The translations under genes were made by a program, and so were the position numbers. The notes below the pieces were generated by a model. It saw only the letters and a program-made list of their open reading frames with translations. It made no database searches and was not told the DNA's origin. A stretch of 64,000 nucleotides of DNA from CAXNKH01 sp049296795 (lineage in GTDB: Bacteria > Pseudomonadota > Gammaproteobacteria > Burkholderiales > Burkholderiaceae_C): contig JBAQTC010000013.1 in NCBI GenBank assembly GCA_049296795.1, forward strand, positions 62,001 to 126,000. The letters are read 5' to 3'. Positions 51,183 to 59,237 of this stretch are shown piece after piece (the stretch's first letter is position 1; every line of letters starts with the position of its first letter).

Positions 51183-52099
51183 TGCAGTCCGCTTTCCAGA
51201 CCTTTCTCAACCCCGTCCTGCCGGTATTTGCGATACTGGGCTTTGGCCTGCTGTTCGCACGCCGTGGTGTTTTCAGCGTCGCCGATGCGAGCGTTTTAAA
51301 TCGGTTTGTGTTTTACATCGCGGTGCCGGCGTTGCTGTTCTCGCTCTTGATCAAAGCACCGATTGCCGAGTTTGAGTGGCGGGTGTTGGCCCTGTACTTC
51401 GCATCCGAAATCGGCATTTATGCCATTGGCGCGGCACTTGCGCGGTTTGTGCTGCACCGCGGCTGGCGTGAATCGCTGTTGCTCGGCATGTGCGCCAGCT
51501 TTGTCAATCATGTGTTCTTCGTGTTGCCGATGGCCCGAGTTTTGTATGGTGATGCCGCCAGTGCGCCGATTGCCGCCATCATCACCATGGATTCGGTGCT
51601 GATTTTTTCCGTCACCATCGTCGGCTTGGAACTCAGCGAACACGGCATGCACTCCACCCGAAAAGTGGCTGGCTTATTGCTCAAACATCCGCTGTTGCAA
51701 GCCATTAGCGCCGGTATGGCTGTCAATTTGTTGGGCATTCCCTTGCATGATGGGATCCACACCTTCCTCAGTTTTGTCGGCGCTGCGGCCTCGCCAGTAG
51801 CCTTGTTCGCGCTGGGCATCATTCTCTGGGCCAGCGGGATTGGCGCGCTGGACCGGGTAGCACTCGCCATCACCGGTTTAAAAGTGCTGGCACACCCGGC
51901 GCTGGCCTGGTTGCTGCTGGGCAGCGCTGCGCTGGCCACCCCGAGCTGGACCAGCCCGGCCCTGCTGGTCGCCGCCGGCCCCTGTGGTGCCATGCCTTTT
52001 GTGCTGGCGCTGCAATACAAAGTCCCGGCCGCCACCATTGCCAGAGCAATTATCTATTCGACTGTGATCTCGCTGGTCACCCTGGCGTTGATGGCTTAA
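51182..52099 (+). CDS. AEC-family permease (auxin-efflux-carrier fold)
   Basis: A 305-aa protein with about ten hydrophobic segments in two inverted halves: FLNPVLPVFAILGFGLLFARRG, VLNRFVFYIAVPALLFSLL in the first half and LLLKHPLLQAISAGMAVNLLG, PCGAMPFVLALQYKVPAATIARAIIYSTVISL in the second. AEC members move carboxylates such as malate or malonate. It is coupled to the AKR gene, hinting at a shared substrate, which is unknown. Confidence 0.9.
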   Translation: MQSAFQTFLNPVLPVFAILGFGLLFARRGVFSVADASVLNRFVFYIAVPALLFSLLIKAPIAEFEWRVLALYFASEIGIYAIGAALARFVLHRGWRESLLLGMCASFVNHVFFVLPMARVLYGDAASAPIAAIITMDSVLIFSVTIVGLELSEHGMHSTRKVAGLLLKHPLLQAISAGMAVNLLGIPLHDGIHTFLSFVGAAASPVALFALGIILWASGIGALDRVALAITGLKVLAHPALAWLLLGSAALATPSWTSPALLVAAGPCGAMPFVLALQYKVPAATIARAIIYSTVISLVTLALMA

Positions 52100-52106
52100 C
52101 AGCCTG

Positions 52107-52510
52107 CTATCGATCTTTTCTTAATTAAGGACACTCGACCTTTCATCTTGACTCCGACATGGTTGGCGCGGGAGCAAGGCAGCGGTGCACTCAACTCCGC
52201 GGCTGTCCCCCTTATCGGCCTGGGGCCGACAATTCCTCCTTGATGCCGCTGCGCCGAGCGCACCACCGCCCTGCTCCTGCCAAGGTATCGGGTATTCCAA
52301 CACCCAGAACGCCCAGTAGCAACTCTGTTGGATGCCCGGGTGTTTGGGGTGGGCGGCGCAGCGGCATCAAGGCGGAGCCCAAAGGGCGGGGGACAGCCGC
52401 GGAGCTGTCCACCCCAAGCGCCAGGGCGTACTCCAGTACGCAACCCGCATCCTTGCATCGGTACCCAGGCTGACCTGGAGACCTTAACCGTCATGAATTT
52501 TGAAACTCTC
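52107..52510 (+). repeat. ~400-bp palindromic intergenic element, copy A (upstream of rnpB)
   Basis: Closely similar to the reverse complement of 55908-56296. It contains nested perfect arms: 17 bp at 52195-52211 with 52388-52404, and 14 bp at 52242-52255 with 52355-52368, so a single strand can fold into a very long hairpin. A further perfect hairpin GCGTACT/AGTACGC lies at 52426-52441. It begins 7 bp after the AEC stop and ends about 20 bp before the rnpB 5-prime end. No protein gene is credible inside. Confidence 0.85.
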
Positions 52511-52529
52511 TGTAAGGGATAATGCAGTT

Positions 52530-52900
52530 GTGAAGCTCGCCAGACCACCGCTGGTGCAAGCTGGGAAACCAGGCACTGGAGGAACGTCCGGACTGCGTAG
52601 GGCAGCGTAGCAGCTAACGGCTGTCCACCGTGAGGTGAGGATTAGAGCAACAGAGACGAGTCTGTGTGGGTACCCCGAGAGGGCTCTGCCTACATGGGGT
52701 GAAACGGGCAATCTCTACGCGCAGCAATACCAAGTAGGCACACGCAAAACGAGGCGGTTCGCCGCAGCGTCATGACCGGGGCCCCCGGAGTGTGCGGGTA
52801 GGTAGCATCGAGCTGTTGGGGCGACCCACAGCCCAGAGTAATGGTGGTCACATGGGGGGCAACTCCCATGCACAGAATCCGGCTTATCGGCGAGCTTCAC
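52530..52900 (+). ncRNA. rnpB: RNase P RNA, bacterial class A
   Basis: The catalytic RNA that removes tRNA 5-prime leaders, with RnpA. The P1 helix closes the ends: GTGAAGCTCGCC (52530-52541) with GGCGAGCTTCAC (52889-52900). Universal core elements follow in order: GAGGAACGTCCGGACT after P3, the AGAGCAACAGAGACGAG and GGGTGAAACGGGCAA segments, and ACAGAATCCGGCTTAT before the 3-prime end. Length ~371 nt is normal for class A. GATAAT (52518-52523) is a fitting -10 for a start at 52530; the -35 region would fall at the very end of repeat copy A. Confidence 0.96.
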
Positions 52901-52925
52901 ACTTTTACCGGCCCAAGCAGCGCAG

Positions 52926-53654
52926 TTAAACGCGTTCGTGCAAGCTCATAAAGCGCCATTGACCACTGGGCAAGCCACCCAGAGCAATGCGGCCGATGCG
53001 GCTGCGTTTGATGGCCACGATGGGCAAGCCGGCCTGCTCGCACAAACCAGCAATCAGACCCGGGCGGTTACCCTTGATGGCGAAGCGCAAGGTTGTGATG
53101 CCGGGTTTGTCACTGCTCAAGCTGACTTTGACGCTAGTACCTTGGCCGAGGCTGGCGCTTCGGTTCAATCGTTGCAGCGCCTCGGGCGAGACCGCACCGT
53201 TTATCTCAACCATCAACTCCTGCTCGATCAAAGCCACATCCTCCGTCAGCTTACGCTGCACGCGCCACTCCTGGGTGAAGATCAGCAAACCGCTGGCCGC
53301 GTTCTCCAGCGGTGTGTGACACACCTGCGCCAGAAAATGGCGGCGTAACGGACGCAGGTCGGCACTGTCACCGGCCCAGTGGTTGTGAGTTGTGAGCAGT
53401 TGGGCCGCGACGTTTGACCCTTGCTGGGCGTCAAAGCCCGGCGGTTTGTGCAACAGCAAGCTAACCGGGGTGCTGGCCAGCAAGTTCGCCTCGGGGTCGA
53501 GCTCTATTGTTTGATTAAGCACCCGGTACTGCGGTTCTTCAATCACCACGCCATCGACCCGGACCCAGCCGCCTTCAATGTACTGCTCAGCTTCGCGTCT
53601 GGAGCAGTTCAGGATTTCGGCCAATCGCTTGGCCAGGCGCACAGCTTCGGTCAC
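52926..53654 (-). CDS. RsuA/RluB-family pseudouridine-synthase-like protein with altered active site
   Basis: An S4 domain (RLAKRLAEILNCSRREAEQYIEGGWVRVDG, residues 6-35) and an RsuA-type domain starting SLLLHKPPGFDAQQG. The position that normally reads GRLD-x3-(S/T)GLL, with the catalytic Asp, reads TPLENAASGLL here (Glu117 in place of Asp, Pro115 in place of Arg). The enzyme may be inactive or use a changed site and act as an RNA-binding protein. GTG start; its first codons overlap the stop of the Nudix-MBL gene (GTGA). Confidence 0.82.
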   Translation of the reverse strand: MTEAVRLAKRLAEILNCSRREAEQYIEGGWVRVDGVVIEEPQYRVLNQTIELDPEANLLASTPVSLLLHKPPGFDAQQGSNVAAQLLTTHNHWAGDSADLRPLRRHFLAQVCHTPLENAASGLLIFTQEWRVQRKLTEDVALIEQELMVEINGAVSPEALQRLNRSASLGQGTSVKVSLSSDKPGITTLRFAIKGNRPGLIAGLCEQAGLPIVAIKRSRIGRIALGGLPSGQWRFMSLHERV

Positions 53655-55309
53655 GGCGTTGCCATGCTTTGGAGTCGTTGCACGTGGGCCAGCAAAGAGC
53701 GGGTGGCTACCGGCCAGAGACGTTGCGGCACATCGTCGTAAGCGGCTTGCACCCAGTCGTCCAAACTGCCTTCGGGCTGAGCTTGCATGACGCGTGCAAT
53801 TTTGGCCTCGCGCTTGAGCCGATGGGTCTTGAGCGCAGCAATGGCAGTGCCGGCTTGACCGATGACGTAGCCGTGGGCTGGCAGGATGAATTCAATCTGG
53901 TGCGCAACACAGGCCTGGCTCAAACGGTCCAGTGAGTTGAGGTAATCGCTCATATTGCCGTCGGGTGGATCGACCAGGGTGGTGCTGCCGTTGAGAATAT
54001 GGTCGCCCGAAAACAGCAGGCCGTCTTCGAGCAACACCAGGCACAGGTGGTTGGCGGCGTGGCCTGGGGTGTAGATGACTTGCAGCGAGTGCGACAAATC
54101 GCCTTCGTCGTTGTGGCCCTTGAGACTGAGAATTTGCTGTTCGAGCAACTCATGGTCGGGTTTGAATTCGCTGGCTGGGCGCGCAGTGGCAGCCGAGGTC
54201 AGGCCCCAAATCGGCGGTGCGGCGCGACCCGCCTGGACGCAGCGCGCTTGCAGCGGGCGGGCTCCGGGCGCGTGGTCGGGGTGGGAGTGGGTGCAGACAA
54301 TCATGCGGATATCGCCAGCCGCTGCCTGCCACAGTCGCTCTAAATGCGCTTCATCGGCCGGCCCTGGGTCGATGGCGATATAGCCGCAGTCGCGGTCGCC
54401 CACCAAATAGCTGTTGGTGCCGGGGCCGGTCATCAAACTCGGGTTTGGCGCAGTCAGACGCAACAGGTTTTTCAGCAGCGGAACCGGTTTTTCGCTTTGC
54501 CAGTCCAGGGTGTGGCGTATTTGGCCATCGGGGCAGACCAGCGCCAGTTCGCCGTAAGGTGACTCCTCTTCGGTATAGCGCGCTTCCTCGCCAGCCAGCC
54601 AACCAGCGCGCGAACTGCTGGTCCACAGCGGGTCTTCGCTGGCGGCGCAAGCCTGCAAAACGGCTTGCACATTGGCATAGTTTTTCAAATGGGCCAGCGT
54701 TCGGATGGTGGGAAACATCATGGAAAACTCGCCACTCTCAAGCCGATCCAGCGCGGCGGCAGGACGCACCCAAACTGGCTCGAACTGTTCGGATTCATCG
54801 GCCACGGGCGTCTGGCCTGACGGCATGCGGGCCACCAAAAAAGGCACATCAAAGCGTTGTGGGCGATTGCGGTCGGTGATCCAGCGCGCCAGTAAAAAAG
54901 TCTCATCAGTCGCCAGCGTTAGGCCTAAGTCGCGGCACTGCTCGACAAAAGGCAAGTTGCGGTCCAGCGCGGCTACGTCACGCTGGGTGGCCAGCGTGCC
55001 ATCGGGGCGGCGTGCCAGCAAGACGCCAAGCTCTTCAAAACTCTCGCGGATGGCAGCGATGGCATGGGTCAAGTCGGAGTCGCTGTGGCCGGGGCGACGC
55101 AGGGCCTGGGGATGGGCTGCGGCATCGGCTGCGTCGACCCCGCCACCGGGAAACACTTGGGCGCCAGGGGCAAAACTGGCGCTGCTGGAGCGCCGGGTCA
55201 TCAACACTTCTAAACCCTGGGGGCTGTCGCGCAGCAACAGCAAAGTGGCGGCGGCGCGCGTGGCCACCGGGACGCGTTGGGGGTGTAGGAGTTGTGAAAT
55301 TCGAGTCAT
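53651..55309 (-). CDS. Nudix hydrolase-metallo-beta-lactamase fusion protein
   Basis: Residues ~13-200 are a Nudix-like domain with LEVLMTRRSSSASFAPGAQVFPGGGVD and the Nudix helix RESFEELG (88-95), interrupted by a long acidic insert. Residues ~275-545 are an MBL-fold hydrolase with HSHPDH (341-346), TPGHAANHLCLVLLEDGLLFSGDHI and LPAHGYVIG, as in LACTB2-like endoribonucleases. The LACTB2 likeness and next-door RNase P RNA and RsuA-like gene hint at RNA metabolism; this is inference. Separate start of the MBL half is not evident. The downstream gene is coupled. Confidence 0.87.
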   Translation of the reverse strand: MTRISQLLHPQRVPVATRAAATLLLLRDSPQGLEVLMTRRSSSASFAPGAQVFPGGGVDAADAAAHPQALRRPGHSDSDLTHAIAAIRESFEELGVLLARRPDGTLATQRDVAALDRNLPFVEQCRDLGLTLATDETFLLARWITDRNRPQRFDVPFLVARMPSGQTPVADESEQFEPVWVRPAAALDRLESGEFSMMFPTIRTLAHLKNYANVQAVLQACAASEDPLWTSSSRAGWLAGEEARYTEEESPYGELALVCPDGQIRHTLDWQSEKPVPLLKNLLRLTAPNPSLMTGPGTNSYLVGDRDCGYIAIDPGPADEAHLERLWQAAAGDIRMIVCTHSHPDHAPGARPLQARCVQAGRAAPPIWGLTSAATARPASEFKPDHELLEQQILSLKGHNDEGDLSHSLQVIYTPGHAANHLCLVLLEDGLLFSGDHILNGSTTLVDPPDGNMSDYLNSLDRLSQACVAHQIEFILPAHGYVIGQAGTAIAALKTHRLKREAKIARVMQAQPEGSLDDWVQAAYDDVPQRLWPVATRSLLAHVQRLQSMATP

Positions 55310-55325
55310 GCCGCAAGCTCAATTG

Positions 55326-55868
55326 TTATTCCGGGGAGACGCCCAGCGCCACTAAAAATCGTGCCACCATGTTGTAGCTGGCAATCGCACTGGTGAGTTC
55401 GACCACACCGGTCTCATCAAAATGGCTGCGAATGGCGGCGAACACGTCATCGCTGACTTTGACGTCCAGCGTCATTTGTGCGGCGTACTGAATCACGGCT
55501 TTCTCAACCGGGCCGAACACGGCATCGGTTGGGGTGCTGCGCGGATGCATTTTGAGGTGCGAATTCAGGGCATCGAGCTCCAGCTGATTGCCGCCAGCGG
55601 CCAAAAAGTCGGGCGCATGGTGGTGGTACTCATAATGCGCCCCGGTCAGCAGTGCGACGGTACAGATACCGAGTTCGCGTTGTTTGCGGCTGGTTGCCAG
55701 GCCGGTGCGAACGGCTTTGAGATAAACATTCCAGCCACGGGCCAGGGGCTCGCTCCACAACAGGGCTTTGTCCAAATTGAGCAGGGCACCGCCACGGCGC
55801 GCCACGATGGCATCGACCAGATCTTGTGGTTGGGGCTTGAGTTCGGGTGTCCAGTGGGGTAGTCGCAT
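55326..55868 (-). CDS. Carboxymuconolactone decarboxylase-family (AhpD-like) protein
   Basis: A 180-aa helical protein. RKQRELGICTVALLTGAHYEYHHHAPDF corresponds to the family segment in which a C-x2-C-x3-H normally sits; here the cysteine pair is absent, so a peroxidase/disulfide role is unlikely. YAAQMTLDVKVSDDVFAAIRSHFDETGVVELTSAIASYNMVARFLVALGV is the typical C-terminal half. Substrate unknown. It lies 16 bp before the Nudix-MBL gene in the same direction and behind repeat copy B. Confidence 0.85.
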   Translation of the reverse strand: MRLPHWTPELKPQPQDLVDAIVARRGGALLNLDKALLWSEPLARGWNVYLKAVRTGLATSRKQRELGICTVALLTGAHYEYHHHAPDFLAAGGNQLELDALNSHLKMHPRSTPTDAVFGPVEKAVIQYAAQMTLDVKVSDDVFAAIRSHFDETGVVELTSAIASYNMVARFLVALGVSPE

Positions 55869-55907
55869 GGCGGTCTTTCATGAATGATTGTTTCGCAGGA
55901 TTCTATT

Positions 55908-56296
55908 GAGAATTTCAAGATCAATGACAGCCCGGGTCTCTAGGTCAGTCTTGGTGCCGATGCAAGGATGCGGGTTGCGTACTGGAGTACGCCCTGGCGC
56001 TTGGGGTGGGCAGCTCCGCGGCTGTCCCCCGGCCTTTGGCCTCGATGCCGCTGCGCCGTCCACCCCAAACACCCGGGCATCTAACAGAGGTGCTACTGGG
56101 CGTTGGAAAAGCCGGTACCTTGGCAGGAGCAGGGCAGTGGTGCGCTCAGCGCAGCGGCATCAAGGAGGAATTGTCGGCCCCAGGCCGACAAGGGGGACAG
56201 CCGCGGAGCTGAGTGCGCCGCTGACCGGCTCCGTTCCAGCCAAGTCGGAGATATGAAAGGAGTGTCGAGTTTCAATGTTTAAGAAAAGATCAATAG
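55908..56296 (-). repeat. ~400-bp palindromic intergenic element, copy B
   Basis: The reverse complement matches copy A along its whole length, including the shared outer edge GATCTTTTCTTAA, the CCGCGGCTGTCCCCC arms and the perfect hairpin GCGTACT/AGTACGC (55977-55992). Copies A and B are in inverted orientation and bracket rnpB, the RsuA-like gene, the Nudix-MBL gene and the CMD gene (about 3.4 kb). The remainder of the gap to dapF (56297-56367) has nothing I can assign. Confidence 0.85.
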
Positions 56297-56367
56297 TGAT
56301 GTTTTCATCGCTCCATGCGGGCTTGCGTTGCAGGATCCCAATCGGAATGGATGGATAATTTGCCACC

Positions 56368-57219
56368 ATGCTGATTCGATTCACCAAAATGCAGGGCGCT
56401 GGCAATGATTTCCTTGTGCTCGACGAGACCCACACGCCTTATCGGCTGACTGCAGCACAGTACCGGGCGCTGGCCGACCGTCATTTTGGCGTGGGGGCTG
56501 ATCAAATTCTTTCGGTCCGCCCTTCGCCTGGACCGGACATCGATTTTGAATATGTGATTCACAACGCCGACGGCTCCGAAGTCCAGCAATGCGGCAATGG
56601 CGCGCGTTGTTTTGTTCGTTTTGTCCGTGATCAGGGATTGACCAGCAAGGACTTGATTCGGGTCAAGACCCAAAGCGGTGTGATCGAATTGCGGCTCAAC
56701 CCGGATGGCGAAGTGAGTGTGAACATGGGGGAGCCGGTTTTTGAACTCCAGGCTTTGCCGTTCGACCCGTTGGGCTTGAGCCCCCAGCCCCATGGGGATT
56801 GGGCGCTGTGGCCGCTGGCATTGGAAAGTTCGGCCCCGCTGCTGGCACTGCTGTCGATGGGTAATCCGCATGCGGTTCAGATCGTTGAGGATGTCAATGC
56901 CGCACCGGTCTTGTCGCAGGGCGCCTTGATTGAATGCCACCCCCGGTTTGCTCAGCGCGTCAACGCCGGTTTCATGCAGATCGTAGACAGGTCCCATATT
57001 CGATTGCGGGTTTTTGAGCGTGGTGCGGGTGAGACCCTGGCTTGCGGCACCGGGGCCTGTGCCGCCGTGGTGGCGGGAATCCGGCTTGGACTGCTCGATG
57101 CCAAGGTGGCGGTGCAAACCCGGGGCGGGGTATTAAGCATTGAATGGAATGGCGCGGCCTGCGCCGTTCTCATGACTGGACCAGCAACAACCGTTTTTAA
57201 GGGTGAAATAGAACTATGA
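56368..57219 (+). CDS. dapF: Diaminopimelate epimerase
   Basis: DapF interconverts LL- and meso-diaminopimelate for lysine and peptidoglycan. KMQGAGNDFLVLD, NADGSEVQQCGNGARCF (first catalytic Cys), MGNPHAVQIVED and ERGAGETLACGTGACAAVVAG (second Cys) are diagnostic. 283 aa. It begins the conserved dapF-DUF484-xerC set and overlaps the next gene at ATGA. Confidence 0.97.
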   Translation: MLIRFTKMQGAGNDFLVLDETHTPYRLTAAQYRALADRHFGVGADQILSVRPSPGPDIDFEYVIHNADGSEVQQCGNGARCFVRFVRDQGLTSKDLIRVKTQSGVIELRLNPDGEVSVNMGEPVFELQALPFDPLGLSPQPHGDWALWPLALESSAPLLALLSMGNPHAVQIVEDVNAAPVLSQGALIECHPRFAQRVNAGFMQIVDRSHIRLRVFERGAGETLACGTGACAAVVAGIRLGLLDAKVAVQTRGGVLSIEWNGAACAVLMTGPATTVFKGEIEL

Positions 57220-57902
57220 GCAACCCCACGATGAATCCCATCACCGAAGATGACATCGCCAACTACCTGGGCAATACCCCGGATTTTTTCGAGCGCCATG
57301 CCGAGTTGCTGGCTTCAGTTTTCCTCACCAGCCCGCACAGCAAAAGGGCGGTCAGTCTGCAAGAGCGCCAGGCTGAAATGTTGCGGGAAAAAATCAAGGT
57401 ACTGGAGCATCGGCTGATGGACATGATTCGTCATGGTAATGAAAACGCCATCCTCAATGACCGCATGTTGCAGTGGTCGCGTGACTTGTTCTTGGTGCAA
57501 GATCCCGTGACCTTGCCCGAGCTGATTAGTCAAACCTTGCAGCATCAGTTTTCGGTGCCGCAGGTGGCGCTCAAGGTCTGGGACTTGGCGCCGGCTTATG
57601 CCGATGCGGAGTTTGCCCAGAACGTGAGTGAGGACCTCAAAGTGTTTGCTTCTTCCCTGCAAGAACCATTTTGCGGCGTGAATTCGGGCTTCGAAGCGGT
57701 CAACTGGTTGCCAGATCCGGCTGCAGCCAAATCGCTGGCATTGTTGCCTTTGAGCATGGGAGCGTCGAACAAGCATGCGCCAGCTTTTGGTTTGTTGGTG
57801 CTCGCTTCGCCCGATTCCCAGCGGTTTCACAGCGGCATGGGAACTGATTTTCTGGATCGCCTGGCCGGACTGGCCAGCGCTGCTTTGTCGTCCTTAAGAT
57901 AA
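57216..57902 (+). CDS. DUF484 family protein
   Basis: A 228-aa soluble protein: ITEDDIANYLGNTPDFFERHAELLASVFLTSPHSKRAVSLQERQ is the DUF484 N-terminal motif, followed by a short coiled coil (QAEMLREKIKVLEHRLMDMIR) and a GAF-like domain. Function unknown; the gene sits between dapF and xerC across proteobacteria. ATG overlaps the dapF stop. Confidence 0.9.
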   Translation: MSNPTMNPITEDDIANYLGNTPDFFERHAELLASVFLTSPHSKRAVSLQERQAEMLREKIKVLEHRLMDMIRHGNENAILNDRMLQWSRDLFLVQDPVTLPELISQTLQHQFSVPQVALKVWDLAPAYADAEFAQNVSEDLKVFASSLQEPFCGVNSGFEAVNWLPDPAAAKSLALLPLSMGASNKHAPAFGLLVLASPDSQRFHSGMGTDFLDRLAGLASAALSSLR

Positions 57903-57938
57903 TTTGGCAGTGGGGTCGGATCCCGATTCAGGACAAAA

Positions 57939-58919
57939 ATGACCACCGACTCCGACTTTCTCGAACGAGATCGGGTTCTGATCCCAATGGCCCTGATCGA
58001 ACGTTATCTCGAGCACGTCCGGGTCGAGAAGCGTCTGGCCCAGCGCACAGTTGAGCTCTATGCCCTGGATTTAGCCAAGCTGAGCGCTTTGGCGCAGCAA
58101 GCTGGAATTGACTTGATCCAAGTGCAAAACACCCATGTCCGGCGTTGGGCCGCCCAGATGCACGGCGCTGGGCGCAGTGGCCGAGGCATTGCCCTGATTC
58201 TCTCGGGTTGGCGTGGTTTTTACCGTTGGCTGGGGCGAGAGTCGCTGGTTGTCAGCAATCCGGTGCAGGATGTTCATGCGCCCAAAGCGGCCAAGCCCCT
58301 GCCTAAAGCCTTGAACGTGGATGAGGCGGTGCAGCTGGCCAGTTTCCAGTGCCAGCAAGACAGTCCGTGGCTGGAGGCCCGCGATTCGGCTATGGTGGAG
58401 CTGCTGTACGGCAGCGGATTGCGGGTCTCAGAACTGGTCGGGCTGGATGTGGTGGCCAGCGCAACCGCGCGTGGTTGGCTCGATTTGTCCGAGGCCCAAG
58501 TCCATGTGCTGGGCAAAGGAAACAAACGCCGCAGCGTGCCGCTGGGGCGGCTAGCGCTGCAGGCCTTGGATCAGTGGTTGCTGTTGCGCGCTGCGCCCGA
58601 ACACGCGGGTCAAGCCCAGCCCGCTTTGTTTGTCGCTCGCCAGGGTACACGGCTAAGTGCCCAGTCGATTTGGCAGCGGCTCAAACGGCGCAGCCTGCTG
58701 GCCGGCTTGGCCACGCCAGTCCACCCGCACATGTTGCGCCATTCTTTTGCCAGCCATGTCTTGCAGTCCAGTGGCGATTTGCGCGCGGTTCAGGAATTGC
58801 TGGGACACGCCAATATCACAAGCACCCAGATTTATACCCGGCTCGATTTTCAACACCTGGCCAAGGCTTATGACGCAGCCCATCCACGCGCCCGCATCGT
58901 CAAAGACCAGCCGATTTGA
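57939..58919 (+). CDS. xerC: Tyrosine recombinase XerC
   Basis: With XerD, XerC resolves chromosome dimers at dif near division. The N-terminal SAM-like domain (YLEHVRVEKRLAQRTVELYALDL) is followed by the catalytic domain with Arg in LYGSGLRVSELVGL, HPHMLRHSFASHVL (H-x2-R), LLGHANITSTQIYTR (His and nucleophile Tyr). 326 aa. It starts 36 bp after DUF484, and the dapF-DUF484-xerC context supports XerC rather than XerD. Confidence 0.95.
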   Translation: MTTDSDFLERDRVLIPMALIERYLEHVRVEKRLAQRTVELYALDLAKLSALAQQAGIDLIQVQNTHVRRWAAQMHGAGRSGRGIALILSGWRGFYRWLGRESLVVSNPVQDVHAPKAAKPLPKALNVDEAVQLASFQCQQDSPWLEARDSAMVELLYGSGLRVSELVGLDVVASATARGWLDLSEAQVHVLGKGNKRRSVPLGRLALQALDQWLLLRAAPEHAGQAQPALFVARQGTRLSAQSIWQRLKRRSLLAGLATPVHPHMLRHSFASHVLQSSGDLRAVQELLGHANITSTQIYTRLDFQHLAKAYDAAHPRARIVKDQPI

Positions 58920-58938
58920 GTGAAATGCTGTAGCTTCA

Positions 58939-59201
58939 TGCCAGCTCCAAGCACCACCCACCCACCTCAAAGAAACACAGCGCACGGGGTTTCGGACTTC
59001 ATTGCGAAGAACCAACATGCCAGATGGACCGGCGGTTCGGGTGCCCGGGCGCAGGCCCGATTCGCGGTTGCTACAGATTTCGTGGGCCTGATGCGACATT
59101 AACGCAGCAGCGCAGGTTCTCACATTCAGACGCCCGCGAACCTGGGCTGGAGAACGGGCACCCAATCCACCGGTCTTGCCAACAGTTACGCGCGCAAAGG
59201 A
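58939..59201 (-). repeat. Dispersed ~260-bp intergenic element, copy 2
   Basis: Similar in reverse orientation to 47904-48157, with both ends shared (TCCTTTGCGC at 59201 and GCTGGCA at 58945-58939). It occupies almost all of the xerC-cobW gap (58920-59237), so cobW transcription must start within it or upstream. The minus-strand open frame that runs across it continues antisense into xerC and is not a gene. Confidence 0.8.
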
Positions 59202-59237
59202 GGCTGCAGCTTAGCGAGGCCGCTACACTTCCTACCT

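Noticed and set aside
52159..52473. Small protein genes inside the rnpB-flanking repeats
   Set aside because: Frames arise on both strands from the palindromic GC-rich repeat and lack start signals.
58653..59165. Minus-strand gene of 170 aa downstream of xerC
   Set aside because: Half is antisense to xerC and the rest is the dispersed repeat; no start signal.
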